A DNA stretch of 64,000 bases from contig NC_087077.1 in assembly GCF_026151205.1 (NCBI RefSeq), positions 1,550,001 through 1,614,000 on the forward strand, read 5' to 3'. Below are positions 24,692-35,819 of the stretch, piece by piece (positions within the stretch are counted from its first letter, which is position 1; every line of letters starts with the position of its first letter). The position numbers and the translations under genes were made by a program. The notes beneath the pieces are model-generated. The model was given only the letters and a program-made list of their open reading frames with translations, searched no databases and was not told the DNA's origin. The DNA comes from Bolinopsis microptera (Eukaryota > Ctenophora > Tentaculata > Lobata > Bolinopsidae).

Positions 24692-27600
24692 TTATCGTAT
24701 CGGTGCAGGAGTAATTTCTTCATTTATGTTATCATCACGTAGTATTGTTTGAGCTACAGTGGCAGGTGCATCACAAGGTCCCTTGCAGACCTCCTCTAAT
24801 CTCGCCGTCCCAATGGACGCCATCTTGATATCTTGACCCTCAGATTGTACAGTTGTTCGAATCGTGAACTGACGAATCGTAAGTCCTAACTGACGCAAGG
24901 ATATGACAGTTTTGGCAACTTCATTGAAAAAAAATTTTTTTTATAGTGTTGTCATACAGCAGAGGGTTAATGACTGAGTTTATAGGTAACACAATCATCG
25001 CAAAGGAAGCGTACCAATAAGTAGCATCAATCAATTTAAGATTGTGGAGAGCACTTATGAATATAAATGGCACCCAACAAGCGAAATCTGTTCCAATTAT
25101 AATCGCAACCCTGATTTGTATCTCCCGGTTTTCTCGAGCTCTCACTGGATTTTCGTCCTGTCCTGAGTCCCTTGACGATTTTGAATTTTTGATGCTGATA
25201 ACCGTGTAGGACACAGCTATTAAGATAAAGCAGAACAAGTTAAGTGCCAGTATAAGCCACACCGTCGCATTTCCTTTGGTGTCCTGTAACTGTTCACCAT
25301 CTGTTAATCCTCTGCTTCTTCTTGGATCATCTCGACGAACAAAATATTTGAACAGGCACATACCATCATTACCGTAAAAGTGAACAGGACTTCGGCTCAT
25401 GTAACCGTAATCTTGGCTAAACATTCCGTTCACCTTATCATCAATCTCATTCCAGGTTAACCCTTCAGATATGTTTTCCCTACCATAATACTCTCTGAGA
25501 ATCTCAATATTCTTAATTTTGTTGGAGAATCCAATGAAGACCTTGTAGTTAGGGTCATAAAACACTCCTTGTACAAAATAATCTTCAAGTGCAGGAACTA
25601 AGGGTATACATGCTATTGTGAGTGAAGCAGCAACAATTGCCAACACCATTAAAATCGCTTTAGTCTGCTCCTTTTTACTAGCATGTGTAAAACGACCTCC
25701 TATGTAAGAAGTGCCTATAATTCCAGACATCCTTACGAGACTCAATACTGTCATAGCAAAAAGGGAAAACTGTGATCCCGTTGTGCTTATTACCCCTAAT
25801 ATAGCACAAACGTTCCCCGATAACCATTCTGCTTGAATCCTACAGTAACTTTGTCCGTGAATGACACTATCGAAGACAGAGAGTGCTATCAAGTAGACGC
25901 CTATGAGAAAATCACCTATTCCGATTAGGCAAATAAGTACCCTGGTATACAGTAAACCACCTGTCCTACATTCTTTGATAGAGAATGCTACCTTGGTTAC
26001 TGTTATTCCGTTAAACATGATTGCAAAAATCCCCAAAAGCCAGCAACTGACTTTCAACAACCAGTGTCCAAGGATTTGTTTACCACAAGACTGATTACAT
26101 TCATCAGATAGGTCAAAACAATCAAATATCCCGTCACATTTCTAAAAGTAAGAAATCAGCGACTGCTTTGCGTCTGGAAGATGTTTAGTATTTTCACAAA
26201 CCATGTGATTTGTACAATTTAGTTCGTCTGACATGTCACCACAATCGTCCACAAGGTTACAGACCTGCCTGTACTTTACACATCTATCATGTTTGCACAT
26301 TGGAAATAGTCATTATCATATCCACCTGCCTCAGACTTTGTGACGAACGTCAGGTAAGAGTTGTTTGCGAGAGTGTAGACTCGGTCAGGATACTGGCCCG
26401 GACATGAATCATAGTGAATTTTTTTATTTTCAAGAGGACAAGTGGAATCTAGACACAAATCCATGCAGCTTAAGAACACATAATATTCACCGAATAGAAG
26501 ACTACAGTTCACTTTGGAGGTGGGAGCAGTGAGTATTGTTCTGATTCCAAAAACATCCTCTGATGATCTCTTGAATTCCCTGATATGACATGTTGCATCT
26601 TTAAATACGCTTTTTGATTTACACAAATCCCGCACTGAACAAGTTTCTTTCCCAGTAAAAGTTTCTATTTTTGGATAATCACGCGAAATCCTACAGACCT
26701 TATTTTCAATTGGACACGAATTTACGGTAACATGATCACAAAGTTGATCAAAGTCAACGTAATTTAATCCTTTGCATATGAATACGTTCTGGCAGGTTTC
26801 CTTTCGTAATACCACTCTGTACGTCCCTTCTTCTTCCTTTCCACACGATTTCCACGTATCCTCTCTCTCCTCATCCTTGCCGTCAACACAATCAGTTTGG
26901 TCATCCCATATCCAGGAGAAAGGTATCCCCAAGTCCTTTTTAGCACTGAAAATGCGTTCACACTTAAAGTAACCTGACGTAGTACGACTGCACATATCGT
27001 GAGCTTCATCGCTACCATCACTACAGTCATAAACTCCGTCACAAAATCTGTGTTTGTGGACCACACAGTCTGTAAGAGCAGACGAGGAGATACAATCAGT
27101 ATCTAACTTATCGTCGCATAACGGAGTTCGTCTTTCATTCAAATGACTGTCACAGATCACGTATTTTGAGACGATAGACACAGACCCGTTTACCAAACAG
27201 TAACCAATCTGTTTTTCATCCTCACCATCTAAACAATCAGTTTTGTTATCCAATATCCAAGATACAGGTATTTCCATGTATTTTTTTACATTAAAAGTGC
27301 GGTTACATTTGAAATGACCCACTGTGGTAAAACGACAAATTTCTTCTTCATCACTATTGTCTATGCAATCACTAACTCCATCGCAGAGTTTGTGTTTGTG
27401 AACCACACAGTTTGTAATATCAGACGGCGAAAAACACTCATTATGTAGATTATTGTCACAAAGATTAGTAATAGAAACTGGTTCCATCTTATGATTGTAC
27501 TTTACTTGTGGACTGTCACAGAGTACGAACTTAGATACGCTGGACATGAAGCCACCAATTGAACAGTAACCGCCCACTCTGTTCACATCAGTGCAGTTTG

Positions 27601-27718
27601 TCTGGTCTAGATATTCAGCGCAGTACGGCTCTGTCCAACGGTGTCTTAAATCGAACACACTACACCTGGTGTAGCTGAATATAGGGTCTCTGCTACCCGG
27701 GGCTGTACGGAAACGCAC
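24692..27718 (-). pseudogene. LDLa-module 7TM receptor (LGR/relaxin-receptor-like), broken frame
   Basis: Read on the minus strand, 27718-26276 encodes a Cys-rich ectodomain with LDL-receptor class A modules (CDGVSDCIDNSDEE and CDGVYDCSDGSDE, alternating with variant modules ending DC-x-DG-x-DE). 26141-24921 encodes a last half module (KCDGIFDCFDLSDE) and seven transmembrane helices. GDFLIGVYLIALSVFD and W-x10-C-x-VISTTGSQFS resemble relaxin/GRL101-type LGR receptors. Three lesions break the frame: a frame change near 26290-26305 inside a module, an in-frame TAG at 26142-26144, and a shift in an A8T8 run (24927-24942), after which the C-terminal tail continues to 24692. No ATG or signal peptide is visible; the first codons abut the right inverted repeat. 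A 60-nt intron removing the TAG is possible. Pseudogene or sequencing error cannot be separated here. Confidence 0.7.
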
Positions 27719-27722
27719 GCAC

Positions 27723-27903
27723 GTTTGTCCTCAATACATTTAATGGTTGATATATCCGTACACAATATAGCCACAATATAGCCACTATTACAATTAACAT
27801 GGTTTCAGCTACACAGTCACGCGATACGTGTCACGATATGGTGAGTCATCATATCGTGACACATATCGCGTGGCTGTGATATTGATGACTGTGATATACG
27901 GAT
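27723..27903 (-). repeat. Inverted repeat right of the LDLa receptor
   Basis: Reverse-complement partner of 24117-24395, including ACGTTTGTCCTCAATACATT, ATATAGCCACTATTACAATT and TACACAGTCACGCGATACGT. It ends GTGATATAC, matching GTATATCAC at the outer end of the left copy. Confidence 0.8.
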
Positions 27904-28507
27904 GATAATTAATCGCTTTACACTCTACTGTCACGTGACGAAATCGCCGTGATTTCATTGGTTAACCTGATAACGCGCCGCAGATCTCTATAAACACAAA
28001 TTATTCATCGCGCGTGCAGTAAACTCAAATTAAGTCCTAATTTGTTACCGAAATTTGGCAACTATCAACTGTTAACATCATGGCTGATGTAACAGTAAAT
28101 TGCTAATCAAATGTACGGCACTTATACACTATACACTTACAGTCTACAGTGTATACAGGGTGAGAATCCTTATCAGGTTTTGCTGGTTCTTCCTGTGTTT
28201 TCCTTTGTGACACGTGACACGAAATGCGAAAAACCTACCTACTATATACCCACTATACCCATTCTCAAATCCTACCACTTCTAACCATACTTATACTTTT
28301 TTTTAAAGAAGTCGATGGAAAAAATATGGTTATACTTATAACAACAAATGGTTAAAAACGCTCAAAATCGATTTGAGAGATTTTCAGTCTATAGTACAAT
28401 CATGATAGTAATAGTATTAGTACATAGTAAGTGTGTGCCGCTGCAATTAGATTAGATTACTGAAATTTGAAATTGTTTGGAGTCCAAGTCAAAAGTATTT
28501 TTTTTAA
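27904..28507. other. Intergenic, no gene seen
   Basis: No domain, RNA gene or clear repeat recognised. Confidence 0.5.
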
Positions 28508-28613
28508 TTAACGGGTGATACTCGTAAAATATTTGTTCCATATATTATTTATTATTATTCATTATATTCGTCGACGAGTCCAACTCGGCGCGCGTCCTGG
28601 TAGGTTAAAAACC
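28508..28613 (+). repeat. GCGCGCC hairpin-family copy
   Basis: Contains ACGGGTGATACTCGTAAAAT, then CGACGAGTCCAACTCGGCGC and CCTGGTAGGTT. The same family occurs near 2690-2810, 6768-6815, 8588-8645 and 31640-32081, in both orientations. Confidence 0.7.
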
Positions 28614-28872
28614 TACAAAGTCTTTTTTAAGTCAGCCTGTGCTTGTACGTATTAATACATAATAGTGCTTTCTTCCCGAAATATTTTGGCCTGAGGCACA
28701 AATAAAAACGAGCGTGCTAAATCACTTTACAGTCAATCTTCAAGTATGTTCTTAAAGGGCCCCCGACTGTTAAAACTAACTTCGATCGATGTATTTTGGA
28801 CGCTGATTCCGAATAACCCCCCATGACATCTTACTATATATAAAGCGAGACGATATATATATATATATATTT

Positions 28873-30372
28873 CATGGCTGGACTTCTACACAATAAAAGA
28901 AAGCGGTTGTGATTAGATCTTCGAAAGTCTTTGCATCGTTTATTTACATCAATTCTGAGAAATTATATCATTAAAGTAACTACAACAAATACGAATCATA
29001 TACAATTGAGAATAAATACAAACTAAAAGCAGTGGGAAAATCTGATGAACTGAAATTTAAAAAAGAAACTGAAAGCCGTTAAAAATGTACTCTTATCTTA
29101 TCTCTTATCTAAATACTGATAACTGATTCTCGGAAAATCACTTAAAATCACAACAAAAACCTGTAAAATGTAATATGCACGTCTCTGGAATAATGGTATA
29201 ACTAAATAAAATCTACAAAATATACTAAAACTAAAACTAAGCTCCGGCAGATTTAAAAAGTAGATGGTTACTATCAAGGGTGTTCATACCCCCAAACCGT
29301 TCAAGGGTTTTCAATTGGGTCTGGTAGAACCCCTCTCTAGCTTCCATAGCCTTTTCTTTGTCTGCTTTACTAATATTAGGCTCATATTAGGCTCAAATAC
29401 TAAAGCCTAATATTAGGCTCAAATACTAAAGCGTCTACTATAATGACAGAAAGGTGCTTACTAAGTGAGGAATTATAGGAGGCTATGGTACTAAAATCTA
29501 AATCATGATCAATATCTAAAAAATGGTTAACTAATTTACAACTTCTTATACCTTTCTTTATGTGACTCTTATGGTTAGAGAATCTCTTAGGGAGATTTGA
29601 GGTAGTATAACCGACATACGACTGTTTACAAGTCTTACACTCCATTAAATAAATGAGGTTATAACTCTGACAAGATATATACTTAGTTATAGGGAAAACT
29701 TGTTTAGAATGGTGACTACTAAAATTGGAACAGGGGGACAGGAAATTTTGCTTACAAACATAACATTTACCACAAGCATGGCACCCTGGGTCGACAGCCC
29801 CGGGAACTGCCCTCAGACTTTCGGAGTCTGGTTCCTGGATCTGGCTTGCAGTTGTTTCTCTCTCATTATCACAGTTTAAAGTTCTACTGGCACGGTACTT
29901 ATTGTGCACAAGCATGCCACCGATAGTTTGATTCTTTCGATGACTCACGAATACACTGTCCGCACGTACCAGCTTCTTCAGGGCCGGATCAAGGTTGAGA
30001 AGGTGCTTATACTTATGGATAATGCCCCCCATGTTGGGAAGTGCTGGATTTTGATCCATCACCATGGGTATTAAACAGGCAGTCGACTCATCCTTGTCTT
30101 TAAGGGTATACAAGTTTTTCCTATTAGCTATATCACTAAATTTGTTAAAGGCATCTTCTATAATACTGGAATGATAACCTCGGGCTAGAAGGTAACGTGT
30201 ATAGACCTCTCTCTGCTCCAAGAAGTTAGTGTCTTCACTGTTGTTCTGTCTCACCCGCCTCGCCACTCCAAAAGGTATGTTTTTTACAACATGGTTCCTA
30301 TGGCATGACGTGGGGATAAGGTAGCAGTGGGTGTCACTAGGTTTAGAGTAGAGTTTGGTGTGGACAATTATT
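28873..30372 (-). mobile_element. Penelope-like retroelement, 5'-truncated
   Basis: An insertion of about 1.5 kb at the TA run of R1. It carries the C-terminal coding part of a Penelope-like element on the minus strand (29400-30366) and about 0.5 kb of 3' region. The reverse transcriptase core is absent, as expected for 5' truncation during insertion. Confidence 0.7.
29400..30366 (-). pseudogene. Penelope-like element C-terminus with GIY-YIG endonuclease
   Basis: The frame is open from 30366 and starts inside the protein. LYSKPSDTHCYLIPTSCHRN and the following NIPFG match the region just after the reverse transcriptase palm in Penelope-like elements. Further on come a linker with a CHACGKCYVC zinc-like motif and the endonuclease signature NLIYLMECKTCKQSYVGYTT with LPKRFSNHKSHI (GIY-YIG type with conserved Arg and His). 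Penelope-like elements use this nuclease for target-primed reverse transcription. An ATG lies within the frame at 30266, but it is not a natural start. The fragment cannot be active because the reverse transcriptase is lost. Confidence 0.8.
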
Positions 30373-30699
30373 ATTATTTATCCGCACCATTTTACTGACA
30401 CCACGGCATCAACTTTAACACGGGTTTCCGCAAAAACCGTACAAGATATAAAACTGAAACTTTTTTAACTGATTCAAATGCTTTAATGGCCTTCAAATCA
30501 GCATGAAAAAATCGAAAATCGGCCAAGGAATAAGAATTTTAGTACCCAAAATTTGGACCCCCAAGTGGTGTCAAAAACGCGAATTAAATAGGTAATAATT
30601 ATTTTTACTGGGAGACTTTAGGGTAGGAAACTGATCCGGCCACCAAAGAGCCTTGACACCAGTCTTAAAGATTTGACGGGTTCCTGCTAGTAGGGTTAA

Positions 30700-31229
30700 A
30701 ATGCTCCCTGACGAGATATTGGCGAAAAACTGTCTCGATCACGTGATATGACCACGTATTAAGAAGTTAGTCTAATTTCTTGTTAGGGTTAAAGTTTCAC
30801 TTTCAGCATATGCTTTTGTTAAGGATTGGGTTATATCATATATAGGGTTAGGGTTAAGGTTGGGATCAGATTAGAGTAGGCAGTGCGCCATCGACCGTAA
30901 AACGCGCGCGCTGACCGTTGAATGGTTTTTTAGCTCGTATTTCGGCCAGCACATTATTTCGGAAACAATCAAAAAGTTATAATACTTCCCATGTACAATG
31001 TAACAATTTTGTTGAAATTTGGTCAGCGTAGTTGGCGCTCTTAGTACATACACTAGTACGTAAACACTTATGTTCTACTAAACCTAAATTAGTTTGAGCT
31101 ATTTCGATTGTCAGAATTTGAGTTATCATCGAATTTATACCTATTTTGTCATTTTTCGACTTCTTAATCAAGGCCAATCTCTCCCAACTAAATTAGCTGT
31201 TCGGTAGTTACTGTTAAGTATGATTGGAA
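30700..31229. other. Intergenic, no gene seen
   Basis: Holds a short TTAGGG-like stretch near 30843 (two units) but no array and no gene. Confidence 0.45.
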
Positions 31230-31545
31230 GGTTCTGGCAAACTTTCAGCAAGATTCATGTCCAGGAACCAAAGATAGGAGAGAATAATAAAACAAAAATT
31301 AACGAATTTCGTCAAATTACGCGACTTTTACACCTAATTTTGCTCCAATAAAAAGCCGCGCACCATCAAATATGGCACCTATAAGCTAGGCGAAACTCAC
31401 TGATCATTCCAAACAAGGTATGACAAATTTGGTACTGTGAAAATTCTCGCAGTCTCTAAAACAATGGTACAAAAAAACAATGGTACAAAAATTTTGAAAA
31501 TCCGAGCAAGTTTATTTTTATCGTGTACCCCCTTGCTTTGTCATA
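31230..31545 (-). repeat. Diverged copy of the repeat at 4070-4668
   Basis: The reverse complement aligns with about 4075-4350, with shared words such as TTACGCGACTTTTACA/TGTAAAAGTCGCGTAA and CCGAGCAAGTTTATTTTTAT. Divergence is visible, so this is an old family. Confidence 0.7.
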
Positions 31546-31639
31546 CGTTGTATGACCCGCCGCGCACCAGACCAGCAAATTTAACCCATACAAAATAAAA
31601 AAGTATTACCTAGCTCCGACGTTGTAGCTTTATAACCTA

Positions 31640-32081
31640 CCAAGACGAGCGCTGAGTTGGACTCGTCGACGGTCTAATATTTAAATTTAAAAGAAATATT
31701 TTAAGAGTATCATGTCACCTGTTAAGCTCTGACGTTGAATACATTATATCAATTACTTTCGTTTTTGCTACCATTTTCTTAATGGGTGATACTCGTAAAA
31801 TATCTGTTCAATATATATTCCAGGACCGTCGACGAGTCCAACTCGGCGCGCGTCCTGGTAGGTTATAAACATACAACCATGATACTCTTAAAAGAAATAT
31901 TTTAAGAGTATCATGTCACCTGTTAAGCTCTGACGTTGAATACATTATATCAATTACTTTCGTTTTTGCTACCATTTTCTTAATGGGTGATACTCGTAAA
32001 ATATCTGTTCAATATATATTCCAGGACCGTCGACGAGTCCAACTCGGCGCGCGTCCTGGTAGGTTATAAACATACAACCAT
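31640..32081. repeat. GCGCGCC hairpin family with a tandem duplication
   Basis: A left arm (CCTACCAAGACGAGCGC, then TTGGACTCGTCGACGGTC) and a right arm (GACCGTCGACGAGTCCAA, then GCGCGCGTCCTGGTAGGTT) are inverted. The segment 31689-31880 is repeated without visible change at 31890-32081 (period 201 bp). A palindrome, GATACTCTTAAAA with its complement, sits at the junction (31881-31912). Confidence 0.8.
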
Positions 32082-33690
32082 TTTCGATAATTATTTGTTC
32101 TCCTGATCAGAAAGATGCTAAGGAGAGAACTACGTGTCGGGTAAATTCTAGCATGGTTATTGAAATAGACCTTGATTGACGATTTCAATCAAGTAAATAA
32201 AGGCTGTTACGGGGAATAGTTTTTATGGTATCATTGAACCCCCTATGAATTTGTAGTACAAATATGGATTTTCAAAATAATCATACAGTTGCGAAAAAAT
32301 GTATTAACATTCCAGGAATTGGTGGAACATTCATAATCCCTATGACATATTTTTCAAGCGTCACTACAACATTTCATAAAACTAGTAGTGGAAGTCATTA
32401 CCTCAATGTGATAACCATGTGTCATCAATCCATGAAGTGAGCTAAAAATTTTATAAGGTTTATCAAGCCATCACGGTCGACCAGCTGCAGCCTCATGTTC
32501 GGGGAAACTGTGACTGATTCACATAGAATAAAACAAATATTTTTTTCAGAATAAAACAAATATTATATTCAAATCTCTTTATTCAACAATATTAAATCAT
32601 TATAGAACCTAATTTGTGGCTTGATCGTTATGTTAGGGCTATTCTGTTAGCTAATGCTGACAGGCACCGCATGGGGCAGAGACTTAGGACCATTACGCTG
32701 GAGGCTTACAATGACCCTTTTTGAACCCCATGGCAGTGTTAGTTTTATTATGGTACAGATTGTAAATCGAAGTTATGAAAACGATCAAGTCACTCCTGTT
32801 CTACACTATCAACAGCTACTTAAAACAACCTAGATTGTACAACTCACTTTGAGGATTAAACTGTTAAGTGATGAGTGATTGGGCTCATTAAACATTTTAG
32901 TAGCGGAGACATGCGGATCAGCTTCTTGAGGTTCTAGTATTTCATTCAGACAAGAAGTTTTACTTTTTCAAATTTAGTTGTTCAAGCTGCCTGAGTTCAG
33001 AAAGTTTGCCAAAGGGGCCCAGGTATTCTTGTCACCTTTACCCTGAGACGAGAGAATGACTTTTTTAACCTTTGATTTGAATACACCTGTTACTGTTACT
33101 GTTTAGTCCCGGACGGCTTTAATCCGTAACCGGGTTTCTCCTCCGGAGTAGGACCTCAAATTTTACTGGTAGAGGTTCACCGTTCGGCCTCCCTTCTAAG
33201 GGAATCCACGGAGATAGGTGCAAATAATGGGCTATCTGGATAAGCCTTCAAGCCCTCGCGGATCCTTAAGTATCGTCCTTTCTGTACTGGCTGTGCACAT
33301 AAGGACTTCACAGCGACCTGTGGGACAATATGTCTGCCACTGACGTCAAAGCAACAGAGCAGAATCATTATGACATGATCGTCCCGAGAAATAATGGCCA
33401 GATATGCAAGCAGCCAACTGACCTTATTCCTCATGAGAGCCATTCGGTATGATATTGAGCTAAGACATAAAAAGACTCTCAGAAAGCCTGTCTCAGCTCA
33501 CTATTCTGGTTGAAAATGTCTGGAATTTGAATGCTTGTATCGGTATCATAAATAATTGAAATTACATATATATTAACTCTCTTCCGGCAATTTGCTATAC
33601 TTTGACTCAAGAACCATGCATGATTAAGTCTCCGGAGGTGTCTCAAAATCAGTAATAGAAACTGTGGATGGTTAAACTTGCACATGAAAG
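32082..33690. other. Intergenic, no gene seen
   Basis: No convincing coding region. Short frames (for example 33177-33443, minus) match no family I recognise. It may hold the far 3' part of the LINE that follows. Confidence 0.4.
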
Positions 33691-33800
33691 GGATCGGCTG
33701 AAAATTTTGGCATAGCTTCCGCTGTCCCTGAAGGATAAAACTGTCACGCTGTCCCTATCTGAAGCTGGGAATAGCCATACTGATTCGATACTTGTTCAAC

Positions 33801-33930
33801 GTTCCTTTACTGGCAAGGAACTTGTTGTAGAATTCTCCTTTACCGGCAAGGAGTCTGTCGTTTTTTGTTTTTGTTTGTTCCTTTACCCGCAAGGAACCTG
33901 CGGTTGAATGTTCCTTTACCCGCAAGGAAC
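33801..33930 (-). repeat. Four hairpins in the LINE 3' region
   Basis: A stem-loop of the form GTTCCTTT-AC(C/T)(C/G)GC-AAGGAAC occurs at 33801-33821, 33835-33853 (CTCCTTT/AAGGAG, with a compensatory change), 33877-33897 and 33910-33930. The stem is 7-8 bp. A structured 3' end recognised by the reverse transcriptase is known for several LINE families; that role here is inference. Confidence 0.7.
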
Positions 33931-34167
33931 GTGCGGTTGGGGTGAGGTGTTATGTAGGAGATGTGGGGAAGAAAACATGAATATGATAGTATGGTACACT
34001 GTTGCCAGCTGACTCACCAGCAACAATGCAAGTCCAAGAAGAAAGAAGGAGAGACACTGTCCATTATCTGGGTGAGCCACCACCAACAGTGCTCCCACTT
34101 CTGTGGGGCTGAGGGTGTTGGCTCCAAGAACCAGCCGTGAGCGAACAGCGCCTGACCCCCTCTATGG

Positions 34168-35781
34168 TTAACTTGAGAATACACCATGAGTGATTTCAAG
34201 GTCGTTCAGTGTCAACATCTGACGGAATGAATTCCAAAGGCAACTAGATTTGTAAACGAAACTGTTTGAGGGCATGGTTGTTATAAGAAGAGTTTCTTTG
34301 CCGGGTCTTTTAGACAAACAGAAAAGTTCAAATAGTGCAATTGGTGTTTGATATTTAAAGACTTTAAAAAGTTCATTGCAGCAGTGATACGCGTATAAAT
34401 TATGCAATGTCATGAGTGATTGACGGGCAAAAATTGGCTTGGTGTGCTCTCTCTCAAAGAATTTGCTCGTAAGTTTCTGTTCACTGATAGGTCTAGTCCT
34501 AGCACATGTCATAAATTTATCAAGGTATGCTTTTTTGTCACCAAACATGATACGAACACACTTTTTCTGGGCTACAAATAGTGGTTGAAGTTTATTATTA
34601 CTTGCACCTCCCCAAACGGTAATGCCATCAGATAGGTGACTTTCAAACAGTGTGTGGTACAGGTCCTTATGGATAGATGATGGAATTTTATCCTTAATCA
34701 TGTACAGCCTCCCAGAACAGGACGAGAGTTTTCTAACTAGTTTGTCTCTATAGGGATTGAAAGTTAGGCCTTCGTCGACAATTACTCCCAGGAATTTCGT
34801 TTCCTGCACCTTTGAGAGAGGTAGGCCGTTGAGGTAAAGTCTGTTTTCAGTTAATAAAGATTGCTCATCAAGTTTTCTTTTAGCTGTATTGAATTCTATA
34901 TAGCAACTTTTCTTGGCGTTAACATGTAATTTATTAGCCAATGTGTACTCGTGGACTGATCGTAGGACCCTATTTGCATTATTGTAGGCCTCTGCTCTAG
35001 TTTTGGCAACTACAAATATGTTTGTATCATCAGCAAATAAGACATAGCTAGTGTTATCGAGTTGAGAGTTTGTTAAGTCATTTATGTATATTAAAAACAG
35101 GAGAGGCCCAAGGCAGCTCCCCTGTGGAACGCCATAGAGAACAGGAAGTCTGTCTGATACTTCGCCCACACACTGCTCTCTGTCCGACAAGTAACTTTCC
35201 AGTAACTTAAGTGGCACTCCTCTAATCCCATATATTTCAAGTTTCTCAAGCAAAATTGTGTGGTCTATTGTGTCAAAGGCCTTGCTTAGATCAATAAAAA
35301 TTCCTAGAACATGAAGACCTTGCTTTAGGGCCTTTTGGATGTGAAAAACTGAGTAGTTAAGTGCATGTGATGTTGAGTGACTCTTTCGGAATCCGAATTG
35401 ACTTTCATGAAGGATTCCTTGACTAACCAAGAAGCTGTAAAGACGTTGGTATATTATCTTTTCAAAAATTTTACCAAAAATTGGAAGTGTGGAAACAGGC
35501 CTGTAGTTCTCAATCAGTTCTTCGTTATCTTTTTTGTATATTGGGGTTATTTTACCAAGCTTCAGAACTGACGGAAATATCCCTTGAGATATTAGGCAAT
35601 TAAATTGAACAACAAGAGTTGGGCTAAGAATACCCGATAGTTTTTTGATAACTCTTATGAGAAAGTCGCTGGCTTTCCCACTCTTCAAGTTGGCTATAAT
35701 CTCAGAAATTTCATCTTCACTACAGTCATGGAAGTAAATTGAATCGAGAGTTTTTGGTGGCATGAATTCGAGGAAATTCAA
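34168..35781 (-). pseudogene. LINE reverse transcriptase (CR1/Jockey-like group)
   Basis: A 537-residue open frame covering the reverse transcriptase and C-terminal region. Visible blocks are [43 protein letters not shown] (catalytic Asp), [19 protein letters not shown] and FADDTNIF (the YxDD-type box with Phe). Later comes [13 protein letters not shown]. These are standard non-LTR reverse transcriptase blocks of the Jockey/CR1 kind. No endonuclease domain is upstream; the frame begins just before the finger domain. The open frame has no stop, so the copy may be fairly young. The ATG at 35781 is probably internal to the original protein. Confidence 0.85.
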
Positions 35782-35819
35782 ACATATTCGTTGTTTGTCC
35801 TTTATTATTAATGAGGATT

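Larger units (their letters stand above)
28835..30700 (+). repeat. Interspersed repeat R1, split by a Penelope-like insertion
   Basis: The left piece 28835-28872 (TTACTATATATAAAGCGAGA, then a TA run) and the right piece 30373-30700 (ACACCACGGCATCAACTTTA to GACGGGTTCCTGCTAGTA) are contiguous in the other R1 copies at 9625 and 46868-47167. The gap holds the retroelement. Confidence 0.75.
33700..35781 (-). mobile_element. Non-LTR retrotransposon (LINE), 5'-truncated
   Basis: The minus-strand reverse transcriptase frame (34168-35781) is followed by a 3' region with four copies of a short hairpin (33801-33930). The endonuclease and ORF1 are missing, so this is a dead 5'-truncated copy. The exact ends could not be read. 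Confidence 0.7.

Noticed and set aside
26144-26205. 60-nt intron explaining the TAG in the LDLa receptor
   Set aside because: The splice signals are passable, but removing it would delete the first half of an LDLa module that aligns with its neighbours. It would also not explain the other two lesions. It is kept only as an alternative.
29400-30266. A host GIY-YIG nuclease gene
   Set aside because: The frame continues upstream of the ATG into a reverse-transcriptase-adjacent region typical of Penelope-like elements, and it lies inside an insertion in a repeat.
30835-30860. Telomere-like TTAGGG units
   Set aside because: Only two units; too short to be an interstitial telomeric array.
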